NCBI RefSeq assembly: GCF_014899185.1
Contig: NZ_CP045201.1
Coordinates: 4,255,501 to 4,319,500, forward strand
Length of the DNA: 64,000 nt
Reading direction: 5' to 3'
From: Pseudooceanicola spongiae
Lineage (GTDB): Bacteria; Pseudomonadota; Alphaproteobacteria; Rhodobacterales; Rhodobacteraceae
Under the pieces are notes generated by a model. The model worked only from the letters and a program-made list of their open reading frames with translations. It did not search any database and was not told where the DNA came from. Of the stretch, positions 24,642 through 35,868 are shown in pieces. Position 1 is the stretch's first letter; every line of letters starts with the position of its first letter. The translations under genes were made by a program, and so were the position numbers.

Positions 24642-27602
24642 TTAGTTTCCTTCGATGGTCAGCGCTTCGTCAATAAGCGCGGCTTGCTGTGCTTTGTGCT
24701 GGGCTGCGAGACCCGTAGCGGGGGCGGCGGCGGCTTGACGACCGACGTAGCGCGGACGCTGTGATTTGGAACCGATACGGCCCAGAACCCATTCGAGGTT
24801 GGGTTCGAGGAACGTCCAAGCGCCCTGGTTCTTGGGTTCTTCCTGACACCAGACGACTTCGGCATCCTTGAAGCGTTCCAGCTCCTTCACCATGGTGATG
24901 GCGGGGAAGGGATAAAACTGCTCGACGCGCATCAGGTAGACATCGGTGATCCCACGGGCATCACGTTCTTCCAGCAGGTCGTAGTAGACCTTGCCCGAGC
25001 ACATGACGACGCGCTTGATCTTGTCATCCGCCACCAGCTGGGTGTCGGAATTGCCCTTCTGTGCGTCATCCCACAGGATCCGGTGGAAGCTGGAGCCGGT
25101 GGTGAAGTCTTCTGCCTTGCTGACGGCCATCTTGTGACGCAGCAGCGATTTCGGCGTCATCAGCACCAGCGGCTTGCGGAACGACCGGTGGATCTGGCGG
25201 CGCAGAATGTGGAAGTAGTTCGCCGGGGTCGAGCAGTTCGCCACGATCCAGTTGTCCTGACCACACATCTGCAGGAAGCGTTCCAGACGCGCCGAGGAGT
25301 GCTCGGGGCCCTGACCTTCATAGCCGTGCGGCAGCAGCATCACGAGGCCGGACATGCGCAGCCACTTGGCTTCGCCGGACGAGATGAACTGGTCGAACAT
25401 GATCTGCGCGCCGTTGGCGAAATCGCCGAACTGCGCTTCCCACATCACCAGGGCATTGGGTTCGGCCAGCGTATAGCCGTACTCGAAGCCAAGAACCGCG
25501 TATTCGGAGAGCATCGAGTCGATGACCTCGTAACGCGACTGGCCAGCCCGGATGTTGTTCAGCGGATAGTAACGCTCTTCGGTTTCCTGGTTGATCAGGC
25601 CCGAGTGACGCTGGCTGAAGGTACCACGGGTCGAATCCTGACCCGACAGGCGCACCGGATAACCCTCGGTCACGAGAGAGCCGAAGGCCAGCGCTTCGCC
25701 GGTGGCCCAGTCAAAGCCTTCGCCGGTCTCGAACATCTTGGCTTTGGATTCCAGCAGACGTTCCACGGTGCGGTGCAGCGGGAATCCTTCGGGCGCACGG
25801 CTGAGAGCGGTGCCGACGTCCTTCATGGTCTCTTCGCTGATGGCGGTTTCGCCGCGCTGGTATTCTTCCTTTTCGCGGTCGAAACCGGACCAACGCCCAT
25901 CCAGCCAGTCGGCCTTGTTGGGTTTGAAGTCCTTGGCGGCTTCAAATTCACCGTTCAGGTGCGACTGGAAGGCGGCTTTCATGTCCTCGATCTCGCCCTC
26001 GGGGATCAGGCCGTCCTTGATCAGGCGGTCCGTATAGAGCGCAAGGGTCGTGCGGTGGCCCTTGATGTTCTTGTACATGATCGGGTTGGTGAACATCGGC
26101 TCATCGCCTTCGTTATGGCCGAAGCGGCGATAACAGAAGATGTCGAGAACGACGTCCTTGTGGAACTTCTGGCGGTACTCGGTCGCGACGCGGGCGGCGT
26201 GCACCACGGCCTCGGGGTCATCCCCGTTGACGTGGAAGATCGGCGCCTCGACCATCAGGGCGATGTCGGTCGGATAGGGAGAGGAGCGCGAGAAATGCGG
26301 CGCGGTGGTGAAGCCGATCTGGTTGTTCACCACGATGTGGATCGTGCCGCCGGTGCGGTGCCCGACGAGGCCCGACAGACCGAAGCATTCCGCAACAACA
26401 CCCTGACCGGCAAAGGCCGCATCGCCGTGCAGCAGGATCGGGATGACGCTGGTGCGATCGGGGTCGTTCAGCTGCGCCTGTTTGGCACGCGCCTTGCCCA
26501 GCACGACCGGATTCACCGCCTCAAGGTGCGAGGGGTTGGCGGTCAGCGACAGGTGGACCGAATTGCCGTCAAAGGTGCGGTCCGAAGACGCGCCGAGGTG
26601 GTATTTCACATCGCCCGAGCCATCAACGTCATCGGGCTTGTACGACCCGCCCTGGAATTCGTTAAAAATGGCGCGGTAGGGCTTGCCCATGACGTTGGCC
26701 AGCACCGACAGACGACCGCGGTGCGGCATGCCGATGACGACCTCTTTGACGCCGAGGCTGCCGCCGCGCTTGATGATCTGCTCCATCGCGGGGATCAGCG
26801 CTTCGCCACCGTCGAGGCCGAAACGCTTGGTGCCCATGAACTTGACGTGGCAGAACTTCTCGAAGCCCTCGGCCTCGACCAGCTTGTTCAGGATGGCGCG
26901 ACGGCCTTCACGGGTGAAGGTGATTTCCTTGCCGTAGCCTTCGATCCGCTCTTTCAGCCAGGCGGATTGCTCGGGGTCGGAGATGTGCATGTATTGCAGC
27001 GCGAAGGTGCCGCAATAGGTGCGCTTCACGATGTCGATGATCTGGCGCATCGAGGCGATCTGCAGCCCCAGCACGTTGTCGATGAAGATCGGGCGATCCA
27101 TGTCGGCTTCGGTGAAGCCGTAGGTCTTGGGATCAAGCTCGGGGTGGGTGTTCTGGTCCTGCATGCGCAGCGGGTCCAGATCGGCGATCAGGTGGCCGCG
27201 GATGCGGTAGGCGCGGATGATCATCAGCGCGCGGATCGAATCGAGCACGGCGCGCTTGATGGCGTCGTCCGAAACCGAGACGCCCTTTTCAGCCGCCTTT
27301 TCCTTGATCTTCTTGCCGGCGTCCTTGGCTTCGGCCGGGGCGGGCCACATGCCATCGAGCGCGGCCGTCAGGTCGTCGTTCGGGGTCGGCGGCCAGTCGG
27401 TGCGCGACCACGACGGGCCTGCGGCCTCGGCACGGGCGTCGTCTTCGGTGACGTCGAGCTGACGGAAGAACTCCGCCCAGCCTTCGTCGACCGAGGAGGG
27501 ATCCGCGGCCCAGCGGGCCTGCAGCTGTTCAAGGTATTCGGCGTTATGCCCCTGCATGAAGCTGGAAGCATGGAAGAGATCATTCGGGCTTTGTTCGGTC
27601 AT
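24642..27602 (-). CDS. sucA: 2-oxoglutarate dehydrogenase E1
   Basis: A 986-aa thiamine-diphosphate enzyme that decarboxylates 2-oxoglutarate, the entry of the complex producing succinyl-CoA. Seen: an N-terminal MTEQSPNDLFHASSFMQGHN segment, conserved in OdhA-type E1; GMPHRGRLSVLANV; the TPP region HGDAAFAGQGVV; RRFGHNEGDEP; and the C-terminal pyrimidine-binding half with QDSTRGTFSQRH. Length matches the family. It leads the sucA-sucB unit; the upstream DUF805 gene is on the same strand with a hairpin in between. Confidence 0.96.
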   Translation of the reverse strand: MTEQSPNDLFHASSFMQGHNAEYLEQLQARWAADPSSVDEGWAEFFRQLDVTEDDARAEAAGPSWSRTDWPPTPNDDLTAALDGMWPAPAEAKDAGKKIKEKAAEKGVSVSDDAIKRAVLDSIRALMIIRAYRIRGHLIADLDPLRMQDQNTHPELDPKTYGFTEADMDRPIFIDNVLGLQIASMRQIIDIVKRTYCGTFALQYMHISDPEQSAWLKERIEGYGKEITFTREGRRAILNKLVEAEGFEKFCHVKFMGTKRFGLDGGEALIPAMEQIIKRGGSLGVKEVVIGMPHRGRLSVLANVMGKPYRAIFNEFQGGSYKPDDVDGSGDVKYHLGASSDRTFDGNSVHLSLTANPSHLEAVNPVVLGKARAKQAQLNDPDRTSVIPILLHGDAAFAGQGVVAECFGLSGLVGHRTGGTIHIVVNNQIGFTTAPHFSRSSPYPTDIALMVEAPIFHVNGDDPEAVVHAARVATEYRQKFHKDVVLDIFCYRRFGHNEGDEPMFTNPIMYKNIKGHRTTLALYTDRLIKDGLIPEGEIEDMKAAFQSHLNGEFEAAKDFKPNKADWLDGRWSGFDREKEEYQRGETAISEETMKDVGTALSRAPEGFPLHRTVERLLESKAKMFETGEGFDWATGEALAFGSLVTEGYPVRLSGQDSTRGTFSQRHSGLINQETEERYYPLNNIRAGQSRYEVIDSMLSEYAVLGFEYGYTLAEPNALVMWEAQFGDFANGAQIMFDQFISSGEAKWLRMSGLVMLLPHGYEGQGPEHSSARLERFLQMCGQDNWIVANCSTPANYFHILRRQIHRSFRKPLVLMTPKSLLRHKMAVSKAEDFTTGSSFHRILWDDAQKGNSDTQLVADDKIKRVVMCSGKVYYDLLEERDARGITDVYLMRVEQFYPFPAITMVKELERFKDAEVVWCQEEPKNQGAWTFLEPNLEWVLGRIGSKSQRPRYVGRQAAAAPATGLAAQHKAQQAALIDEALTIEGN

Positions 27603-27659
27603 TATTTCACCTCGGGGGTGTGGTGGGCTGGATGACGGGAGAAGAGAGCGGTGGCAGAG

Positions 27660-27677
27660 AGGGCCGAGAGTGGCCCT
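27660..27677 (-). terminator. weak hairpin between DUF805 and sucA
   Basis: AGGGCC (27660-27665) pairs with GGCCCT (27672-27677) across six bases. It could end the DUF805 transcript or lie in the sucA leader. No T-run follows on the minus strand. Confidence 0.35.
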
Positions 27678-27768
27678 TTGTCGTGGTCGTCAAGCGCCGG
27701 TGGCGGGTGGCAGCGAGACGCAGCCCGCTGCCGGATCTTGGTGGAATTTCGGGCGCGTCGCGGGCGGC

Positions 27769-28272
27769 TCATGGTGCCACCTGCAGGGCGGGGCCCCAGT
27801 CGTTCGCGCCGGGCTGGCTGGGGCGGCTCAGCCACCACAGCACCAGCAGCGGAGAGATGAACAGGATCAGCATCGCGCCCATCATCGCCAGCATCAGCAC
27901 GCCCTCAAGTTGCCAGGGCAGCAGATGGAAAAAGGCGGTGAACGTGCCAATGCCGACAATCACGATCAGCGGGTAGAGCAGGAACAGCCCCGAGCGCCCG
28001 GTGTCATGCATGCGCCGCCAGCCCACCGCAAGGGCAGGGATCACCGTCGCAAGGTTGAACAGGCTGCCCAGGGGCCCATCGGCACTGATCATGAAACTGA
28101 AGGGGGTGGCGCTGACAACATCGTTGCCGAACAGCATGCCGTCGACGGCGCCGAGGACAAGACTGGCCAGCAACAGGAAAAGGATGAAGTACCAATACTC
28201 CGGACGCGAGGCGCGGCCCGAAAAGGTGGCATACTTCTGAAAACAGGTGCGGATGGCGTCAGAAAAGCTCAT
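27769..28272 (-). CDS. DUF805 family membrane protein
   Basis: A 167-aa protein with four predicted membrane helices. The family hallmark is the N-terminal YATFSGRASRPEYWYF segment and a later GWRRMHDTGRSGLFLL. Function unknown. The ATG at 28272 was chosen because DUF805 proteins begin with this soluble segment (MSFSDAIRTCFQKY), whereas the in-frame sequence further upstream is unlike the family. It lies between sucD and sucA on the same strand; any functional link with the TCA enzymes is unproven. Confidence 0.85.
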   Translation of the reverse strand: MSFSDAIRTCFQKYATFSGRASRPEYWYFILFLLLASLVLGAVDGMLFGNDVVSATPFSFMISADGPLGSLFNLATVIPALAVGWRRMHDTGRSGLFLLYPLIVIVGIGTFTAFFHLLPWQLEGVLMLAMMGAMLILFISPLLVLWWLSRPSQPGANDWGPALQVAP

Positions 28273-28554
28273 GCCAGCCCCCCGGCGCGGATCGCGCGGC
28301 AGGAGGAGCGGGACAGGCGTGGCGCCATGGCGGCAGGGCCGCTGTTGGCTGAGGTCGATGGTACTGCACGCATCGCGAGCGCTTTCAGGACATTCGCCCG
28401 GTCCGCGAAGGGCCGGGCGAGAATGTGACGTCTGGTCGTTCTGGGGTCGCAAGACACCGGCAGTGGCGCCGGGCAGGGGTCACCACGCTGCGGACCGGAA
28501 CCCCGGTGCCGCGCGTCGCGCCCTTGCCCTATGGCCACTGCCGGCCTCATTCTA

Positions 28555-29436
28555 TCAGCCGATCGCCTTGAGAACGGCTTCGCCGAGGCCCGCCGGGCTG
28601 TCGGCGACAACGATACCGGCCAGTTTCATGGCTTCGATCTTGTCTTCAGCGCCGCCTTTGCCACCGGCAACAATGGCACCCGCGTGACCCATGCGACGGC
28701 CAGCAGGAGCTGTCCGGCCAGCGATGAAGCCAGCTGTCGGTTTCCAACGGCCTTTCTTCTTCTCATCGGCCAGGAACTGCGCGGCTTCTTCTTCAGCCGA
28801 ACCACCGATCTCACCGATCATGATGATCGATTTGGTCTCGGGGTCAGCCAGGAACATTTCGAGGATGTCGATATGTTCGCTGCCCTTGATGGGGTCGCCG
28901 CCAATGCCGACTGCGGAGGACTGGCCGAGGCCCGCATCCGAGGTCTGCTTGACAGCTTCGTAGGTCAGCGTGCCCGAGCGCGACACAACACCGACCGAGC
29001 CACGCTTGTGGATGTGGCCGGGCATGATGCCGATCTTGCAGGCGTCCGGCGTGATGACACCGGGGCAGTTCGGACCGATCAGGCGCGATTTGGAGTTCCG
29101 CAGCGCAGCCTTGACCTTCATCATGTCGAGCACGGGAATGCCCTCGGTGATGCAGATGATCAGCTCCATCTCGGCATCGATCGCTTCCAGGATCGAGTCG
29201 GCCGCGAAGGGGGGCGGCACGTAGATGACCGAGGCATTCGCCTGGGTGCGATCTTTTGCTTCGTGCACGCTGTCAAACACCGGCAGGTTCAGGTGGGTCT
29301 GACCACCTTTGCCGGGGGTGACGCCGCCAACCATCTTGGTGCCGTAGGCGATAGCCTGTTCGGAGTGGAAAGTGCCCTGCGAGCCGGTGAAGCCCTGACA
29401 GATCACCTTGGTGTTTTCGTCGACGAGAACTGCCAT
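28555..29436 (-). CDS. sucD: succinyl-CoA ligase, alpha subunit
   Basis: A 293-aa subunit that binds CoA and carries the phosphohistidine. Seen: the start [20 protein letters not shown] with the CoA-binding loop, and the phosphorylated His251 in [13 protein letters not shown]. With SucC it converts succinyl-CoA to succinate, generating ATP or GTP. It starts 5 bp after sucC, so the two are co-translated. The ligase sits between 2-oxoglutarate and succinate dehydrogenases in the cycle. Confidence 0.97.
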   Translation of the reverse strand: MAVLVDENTKVICQGFTGSQGTFHSEQAIAYGTKMVGGVTPGKGGQTHLNLPVFDSVHEAKDRTQANASVIYVPPPFAADSILEAIDAEMELIICITEGIPVLDMMKVKAALRNSKSRLIGPNCPGVITPDACKIGIMPGHIHKRGSVGVVSRSGTLTYEAVKQTSDAGLGQSSAVGIGGDPIKGSEHIDILEMFLADPETKSIIMIGEIGGSAEEEAAQFLADEKKKGRWKPTAGFIAGRTAPAGRRMGHAGAIVAGGKGGAEDKIEAMKLAGIVVADSPAGLGEAVLKAIG

Positions 29437-29441
29437 GGTTC

Positions 29442-30635
29442 TTAGCCCTTCACTGCTTTCACGATTTTCTCGGCACCGTCCGACAGGTTGTCGGCGGCAA
29501 TGACGTTCAGGCCTGAGGTCGCGATGATCTCTTTGCCTTTTTCGACATTGGTGCCTTCGAGGCGGACAACCAGCGGAACCTTCAGCCCGACTTCCTTGAC
29601 CGCGGCGATCACGCCCTCGGCAATGACGTCGCAGCGCATGATGCCGCCGAAGATGTTGACCAGGATGCCTTTGACGTTGGGGTCAGAGGTGATGATCTTG
29701 AAGGCCTCGGTGACTTTCTCCTTGGTGGCGCCGCCACCAACGTCGAGGAAGTTCGCCGGTTCTGCGCCGTAGAGCTTGATGATGTCCATCGTCGCCATGG
29801 CCAGGCCTGCGCCGTTGACCATGCAGCCGATTTCACCGTCGAGCGCGATGTAGTTCAGGTCGTATTTCGACGCTGCCAGCTCTTTGGGGTCTTCCTCGGT
29901 CTCGTCGCGCAGGGCGGCGATATCGGGGTGACGGTACATGGCGTTGCCATCAAAGCTGACTTTGGCGTCGAGCACCTTGAGGTTGTCACCGGGCATGACG
30001 ATCAGCGGGTTGATCTCCAGCATCTCCATATCCTTCTCGACGAAGGCTTTGTAGAGCTGACCCATCAGCTTGACGCACTGCTTGACCAGCTGGCCTTCAA
30101 ACCCGAGGGCGAAGGCGACGCGGCGACCGTGGAACGGCTGGTAGCCGGTGATCGGGTCGACAGAGAACGACAGGATCTTGTCGGGCGTGGAGGCCGCAAC
30201 CTCTTCGATGTCCATGCCGCCCTCGGTGGAGCAGACAAAGGAAATCGAGCTGGTCTGACGATCGACGAGCAGAGCCAGATAGAGCTCACGCTCGATATCG
30301 GAGCCGTCTTCGATGTAGATGCGGTTGACCTGCTTGCCGGCGGGACCGGTCTGGTGGGTCACCAACGTGCGGCCGAGCATCTTCTTGGCCTCTTCGGCGG
30401 CTTCCTCGACCGATTTGGTCAGGCGCACACCGCCTTTTTCACCAGCGTCGGATTCCTTGAAGGAGCCCTTGCCGCGACCACCTGCGTGGATTTGTGCCTT
30501 TACGACCCAGAGCGGGCCGTCCAGTTCGCCGGCGGCGGTTTTGGCTTCGTCGGCCTTGGTGACCGGACGACCTTCCGAAACCGGGGCGCCATATTCGCGA
30601 AGAATAGCCTTCGCCTGATATTCATGGATATTCAT
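29442..30635 (-). CDS. sucC: succinyl-CoA ligase, beta subunit
   Basis: A 397-aa ATP-grasp protein starting [19 protein letters not shown], typical of SucC. The nucleotide-binding segment includes [22 protein letters not shown] is a conserved metal-site motif; and [10 protein letters not shown] binds the phosphate near SucD. A leader of 348 bp upstream carries a paired TGTGATCACA operator that also occurs before the sdh operon. Confidence 0.97.
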   Translation of the reverse strand: MNIHEYQAKAILREYGAPVSEGRPVTKADEAKTAAGELDGPLWVVKAQIHAGGRGKGSFKESDAGEKGGVRLTKSVEEAAEEAKKMLGRTLVTHQTGPAGKQVNRIYIEDGSDIERELYLALLVDRQTSSISFVCSTEGGMDIEEVAASTPDKILSFSVDPITGYQPFHGRRVAFALGFEGQLVKQCVKLMGQLYKAFVEKDMEMLEINPLIVMPGDNLKVLDAKVSFDGNAMYRHPDIAALRDETEEDPKELAASKYDLNYIALDGEIGCMVNGAGLAMATMDIIKLYGAEPANFLDVGGGATKEKVTEAFKIITSDPNVKGILVNIFGGIMRCDVIAEGVIAAVKEVGLKVPLVVRLEGTNVEKGKEIIATSGLNVIAADNLSDGAEKIVKAVKG

Positions 30636-30740
30636 GAACTCCGTCCCTCGTTTGCTACGATTGGCATCGGTACTGGCACAGTATTACGGTGCAATGAACT
30701 CATTTTTTTGTGGAACGGACAATTTTCGCCGATTTGATGC

Positions 30741-30779
30741 GATTTGTGATCACACGCAAAAAAGGTGTGATCACAAATC
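30741..30779. promoter_or_regulatory. paired TGTGATCACA operator (sucCD)
   Basis: A perfect 15-bp inverted repeat (30741-30755 and 30765-30779) with a 9-base A-rich spacer. Each arm contains the 10-bp palindrome TGTGATCACA (30745-30754 and 30766-30775), so two self-complementary sites lie 21 bp apart centre to centre. The same pair at the same spacing occurs before sdhC (35720-35750). This points to one regulator controlling both. Confidence 0.75.
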
Positions 30780-30936
30780 CTGCGGGCTGGGCATAAAAGC
30801 GCCGGGACAGGGCGTGCGGGCGAGTCGGGTTAACGACATTGGTCGCGGCGCCAGAGACGGCGGAGGGTATGGGCGAGGGCATTGTCATACCGAAGAGGTG
30901 GGGAGCAAAAGGGCCCCGTGCCATACCGCAGACGCA

Positions 30937-30962
30937 AAAAAGGCGCCCGGAGGCGCCTTTTT
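30937..30962 (-). terminator. intrinsic terminator of mdh
   Basis: A perfect 11-bp stem: AAAAAGGCGCC (30937-30947), loop CGGA, GGCGCCTTTTT (30952-30962). On the minus strand the T-run follows the stem. It lies 21 bp past the mdh stop and separates mdh from the sucCD promoter. Confidence 0.93.
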
Positions 30963-30983
30963 CTCAGATCTGTCCAGCGTGGC

Positions 30984-32635
<1,652 letters not shown>

Positions 32636-32903
32636 GGCAGTCCCTTTCTTGTCCCTTGGGTCCCGTTGGCGGGGTGGGGAGAGGCGGTTGTGTCAGCGGC
32701 TGGAGCGCCCCGTGACGTCTGGGGTCACCCTGCGCCGGGACAGGCTGCGATCCGGTTAATCCCCCTCGGTTTCACTAGGATTGTGCGGATTTTCATGCGA
32801 CGGGCGCTGCGAAGCGGGCCTGAAATCTGCCCCTGTTGCGGATTTGGCTTGAATTAATCGCGCCAATAATGCCATCACGACGCAACAATATTACCCAAAG
32901 GAT
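32636..32903. promoter_or_regulatory. divergent region upstream of mcl2
   Basis: 268 bp between two divergent starts, rich in G on the plus strand. The AT-rich block 32855-32895 is the likely mcl2 promoter area. No operator resembling TGTGATCACA is present. Confidence 0.35.
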
Positions 32904-33764
32904 TTGACCATGGACGCTCAGTTCCGCCCGTATCGCTCGCTTCTCTATATTCCCGGCTCCAAGGCGCGGGCGCTGGAGAAGGCGCGCGGGCTGGCGGTCG
33001 ACGCCATTCTGTTTGATCTGGAGGACGCGGTGACCCCCGATGCCAAGGCCGACGCGCGCGAGACGCTGAAGGCCGCGCTGGCTGAGGGAGGATACGGTGC
33101 GCGGGCGAAAATCATCCGCATCAATGGCCTCGACACGCCCTGGGGGGCGGAGGATGTCGCGGCGCTGAAGGACGCCGGCGCCGATGCCTTTCTGCTGCCC
33201 AAGGTGAACAGCGCCGCCGATATCGACGCGTTGGCGGCTTTGCTCGGCAATGACACACCGATCTGGGCGATGATGGAGACGCCGCTGGCGATCTTCAACG
33301 CCCTCTCCATCGCCGCGCACCCACGGGTGCAGGGCTTTGTCGCGGGCACCAATGACCTCGCGAAAGAGCTCGGCTGCCGCGACCGCGCCGACCGCCTGCC
33401 GATGCAGATGGCACTGCAAACCATCCTGATGGCAGCGCGGGCGCATGGGGTGATCGCCGTGGACGGCGTCTATAATCAGTATAAGGATGACGCGGGGCTG
33501 CACGCGGAATGCGAGCAGGGCCGTGACCTCGGGTTCGACGGCAAGACGTTGATCCACCCGGCGCAGGTCGAGATTGCCAATGCCTGTTTCGCCCCGACCG
33601 AGGCCGAGATCGACCTCGCCCGCCGTCAAATCGCCGCCCATGCCGAGATCGAGGCGACGGGGCAGGGGGTCGCCGTCGTCGATGGCAAGATCGTCGAGAA
33701 CCTGCATGTCGAGACCGCCAAAAAGACCCTCTCCAAGGCCGAGGCCATTGCACATATGGCCTGA
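32904..33764 (+). CDS. mcl2: (3S)-malyl-CoA thioesterase (Mcl2)
   Basis: A 286-aa CitE-like protein. It matches my memory of R. sphaeroides Mcl2: RSLLYIPGSKARALEKA, DAILFDLEDAV, WAMMETPLA, GTNDLAKELG, VDGVYNQYKD and GFDGKTLIHPAQVEIANA. Mcl2 hydrolyses (3S)-malyl-CoA to malate and CoA in the ethylmalonyl-CoA pathway; it differs from the longer Mcl1 lyase. The neighbouring mch gene three genes downstream, and sdh beyond it, support the assignment. The exact activity (thioesterase versus lyase) is inferred. Confidence 0.88.
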   Translation: MTMDAQFRPYRSLLYIPGSKARALEKARGLAVDAILFDLEDAVTPDAKADARETLKAALAEGGYGARAKIIRINGLDTPWGAEDVAALKDAGADAFLLPKVNSAADIDALAALLGNDTPIWAMMETPLAIFNALSIAAHPRVQGFVAGTNDLAKELGCRDRADRLPMQMALQTILMAARAHGVIAVDGVYNQYKDDAGLHAECEQGRDLGFDGKTLIHPAQVEIANACFAPTEAEIDLARRQIAAHAEIEATGQGVAVVDGKIVENLHVETAKKTLSKAEAIAHMA

Positions 33765-33808
33765 TGCGCCCAACGTGGTGGCAATTGACCCTGGCGTAGG
33801 AACCTCGC

Positions 33809-34360
33809 GTGGCACTGATCCTGATTGGCCTGATATTGTGGACCTGGCCCCACATGATGAAGGAATATACCCCCGGTCTGCGCGCACAGCAGTCGGAAAA
33901 GCTGGCGCGTCCGCTGGTGGCGGTGATCGCGCTGGTCGCCATCGTGCTGATGGTGATCGGCTACCGTTCGGCTGACGTGAGTCCGGTCTATGCGCCGCCC
34001 GTCTGGGGCCAGCACCTGAACAACCTGCTGATGGTCTTCTCGGTGCTGATGCTGGGCACGTCGCATTCCAAGTCGCGGCTGCGTGGCATGCTGCGCCACC
34101 CGATGTTCTTGGCCGTCATCCTCTGGGGTGTGGCCCACCTGCTGGTGCGCGGCGATGTGGCCGCTCTTCTGCTCTGGGGCGGCATGATCGTCTGGGCGGT
34201 GGCGGGCTGGATCGTGACCAATGCGCGCCATCCCGACTATATCCCTTATAGCGGTGGCAAACTGGCGGGCGACATTCGCCTTGCTGTCATCACCGTCGTC
34301 GTCTTTGTCGTGATCGTGCTGATCCACGGCTGGGTCGGCCCGAGCCCCCTTCCAATGTGA
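33809..34360 (+). CDS. NnrU family membrane protein
   Basis: A 183-aa protein with about five predicted membrane segments. The family signature is HLNNLLMVFSVLMLGTSHSKSRLRGMLRHPM and HPMFLAVILWGVAHLLVRGD, seen in NnrU proteins. NnrU is linked to nitric-oxide metabolism in denitrifiers, but no denitrification genes are visible here, so the role is uncertain. It starts at GTG (33809), 44 bp after mcl2, and is in the mcl2-mch transcription unit. Confidence 0.85.
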   Translation: MALILIGLILWTWPHMMKEYTPGLRAQQSEKLARPLVAVIALVAIVLMVIGYRSADVSPVYAPPVWGQHLNNLLMVFSVLMLGTSHSKSRLRGMLRHPMFLAVILWGVAHLLVRGDVAALLLWGGMIVWAVAGWIVTNARHPDYIPYSGGKLAGDIRLAVITVVVFVVIVLIHGWVGPSPLPM

Positions 34361-34367
34361 GACCAGA

Positions 34368-34571
34368 ATGAAACTGTACCGATTCCTCTCCGAAGACGAC
34401 ACCTCGGCGTTTTGCCATAAGGTCACCAAGGCGCTGAACGCCGGCTGGGCGCTGCACGGCGACCCGACCTATGCATTTGACGCGGCCAACGGCACCATGC
34501 GCTGCGGTCAGGCCGTGGTGAAGGAGGTGGAGGGCACCTACACACCCGACACCAAGCTGAGCGACCACTGA
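34368..34571 (+). CDS. DUF1737 small protein
   Basis: A 67-aa protein with the DUF1737 signature KVTKALNAGWALHGDPTYAFD and CGQAVVKEV. The start is MKLYRFLSEDDTSAFCHK. It begins 7 bp after the NnrU gene and ends in ATGA overlap with mch, consistent with translational coupling. Role unknown. Confidence 0.85.
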   Translation: MKLYRFLSEDDTSAFCHKVTKALNAGWALHGDPTYAFDAANGTMRCGQAVVKEVEGTYTPDTKLSDH

Positions 34572-35602
34572 TGGCCAAGACCAATCCCGGCCGGTTCTTT
34601 GAGGATTACACCGTAGGGCAGCAGATCCAGCACGCGGTGCCGCGCACCGTGACGGTGGGGGAGAGGGCGCTCTATCATGCTCTCTACCCGGCGCGACATG
34701 CGCTCTATTCCTCGGACGAATTTGCGCGCGGGTGCGGTCTGCCCGGGGCGCCGCTGGATGATCTGGCGGCGTTCCACATCGTCTTCGGCAAGACGGTGCC
34801 GGATATCTCGCTGAATGCCGTGGCCAATCTGGGCTATGGCGAGGGGCGCTGGCTGAAGCCGGCGTATCCCGGCGATACGCTGCGGGCGCGGTCAACCGTG
34901 ATCGGGCTGAAGCAGAACTCCAACGGCAAGACCGGCGTGGTTTACGTCCGCTCCGAAGGGCTGAACCAGCGCGACGAGCTGGTGATGAGCTTTTGCCGCT
35001 GGGTGATGGTGAAGAAGCGCGACGTCGAGGCCCCTGCGCCCGAGACTGTGGTGCCGGACCTCGCGCAGGCGATTGCGCCGGGCGATCTGGTGATCCCCGA
35101 AGGCCTTGATTTCACGAGCTATGATTTCGCACTGGCGGGTGAGGCGCATCGCTGGAGCGACTACGAGATAGGCGAGCAGATCGACCACGTCGACGGTGTG
35201 ACGATCGAAGACGCCGAGCATATGATGGCGACGCGGCTGTGGCAGAACACCTCGAAGGTGCACTTCGATGCCACTTTGCGCGCTGATGGACAGCGGCTGA
35301 TCTACGGCGGGCATGTGATCTCGCTCGCGCGGGCGCTGTCGTTCAACGGGCTGGCCAACGCGCAGATGATCGCGGGGCTGAATGCCGGGGCCCACGCCAA
35401 CCCCTGTTTTGCCGGAACCACGGTGCATGCCTGGTCCGAGGTGCTGGACAAGGCCGAGACCACGGCCCCCGGCGTCGGTGCGATCCGGCTGCGACTGGTC
35501 GCGCGCAGCGGCGGAGAGGCGTTCACCCTGAAGGACGCGGCGGGCCGGTATCTGCCCCACGTTCTGCTGGATCTGGACTACTGGGCGTTGATTCCGCTGT
35601 AG
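34571..35602 (+). CDS. mch: mesaconyl-CoA hydratase
   Basis: A 343-aa double MaoC-like dehydratase that hydrates mesaconyl-C1-CoA to beta-methylmalyl-CoA in the ethylmalonyl-CoA pathway. Seen: the N-terminal MAKTNPGRFFEDYTVGQ, GERALYHALYPARHALYSSDEFA and the second half's HVDATL/HFDATLRADGQRLIYGGHV. Length and order of segments match R. sphaeroides Mch. It is followed by the sdh operon; in R. sphaeroides the same mch-sdh order occurs. Overlaps DUF1737 (ATGA). Confidence 0.92.
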   Translation: MAKTNPGRFFEDYTVGQQIQHAVPRTVTVGERALYHALYPARHALYSSDEFARGCGLPGAPLDDLAAFHIVFGKTVPDISLNAVANLGYGEGRWLKPAYPGDTLRARSTVIGLKQNSNGKTGVVYVRSEGLNQRDELVMSFCRWVMVKKRDVEAPAPETVVPDLAQAIAPGDLVIPEGLDFTSYDFALAGEAHRWSDYEIGEQIDHVDGVTIEDAEHMMATRLWQNTSKVHFDATLRADGQRLIYGGHVISLARALSFNGLANAQMIAGLNAGAHANPCFAGTTVHAWSEVLDKAETTAPGVGAIRLRLVARSGGEAFTLKDAAGRYLPHVLLDLDYWALIPL

Positions 35603-35868
35603 GATTTCCCGCCTGGCCGGGGCGGTCACGACCTCCGCCCTGCGCAGATTGGCTGCAGAATCAGACGCAAAAACCTAGCAAATCAGTCGGATATGATGCG
35701 CGGAAAACTGCGCCTAATTTGTGATCACAGCATTATTTCTTGTGATCACAATTGCGAAAAGAAATGGTTGCTTGTGTCAAATTCTGTGCACTGCGGCATG
35801 GTGTGCGGATGACAAAGCGCTATTGTCTGGTACAAGACGACCCCAAGGGATTTCGGAAAGGACATGTG
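35603..35868 (+). promoter_or_regulatory. sdh promoter region
   Basis: 266 bp between mch and sdhC. It holds a paired TGTGATCACA operator (35720-35750) and AT-rich sequence downstream of it. An SD-like GGAAAGGAC precedes the sdhC ATG. I could not place the -35/-10 boxes with confidence. Confidence 0.6.
35720..35750. promoter_or_regulatory. paired TGTGATCACA operator (sdhCDAB)
   Basis: Two copies of the palindrome TGTGATCACA, at 35720-35729 and 35741-35750, centres 21 bp apart, identical to the pair before sucCD. They lie about 119-149 bp upstream of the sdhC start. The 11-base spacer is AT-rich. Confidence 0.75.

Larger units (their letters stand above)
30636..30983 (-). promoter_or_regulatory. 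sucCD promoter and leader region
   Basis: A 348-bp gap between sucC and the end of mdh. It contains the sucC leader, a paired palindromic operator (30741-30779), and the mdh terminator (30937-30962). The operator lies about 106-145 bp upstream of the sucC start. A TTGCGT-N16-TCAAAT hexamer pair on the minus strand overlaps the sucC-proximal operator half and is only a guess as a promoter. No protein-coding frame is supported. Confidence 0.55.

Noticed and set aside
25083-27635. Open plus-strand frame of 850 codons opposite sucA
   Set aside because: Antisense to sucA; the composition and lack of motifs indicate a codon-bias shadow.
30741-30779. Reading the TGTGATCACA pair as a CRP/FNR site
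   Set aside because: CRP needs TGTGA-N6-TCACA; here the half-sites touch, so the spacing does not fit, and FNR half-sites (TTGAT) are absent.
33809-34360. NnrU as evidence for denitrification
   Set aside because: No nir, nor or nos gene in the window; NnrU family members occur outside denitrification loci.
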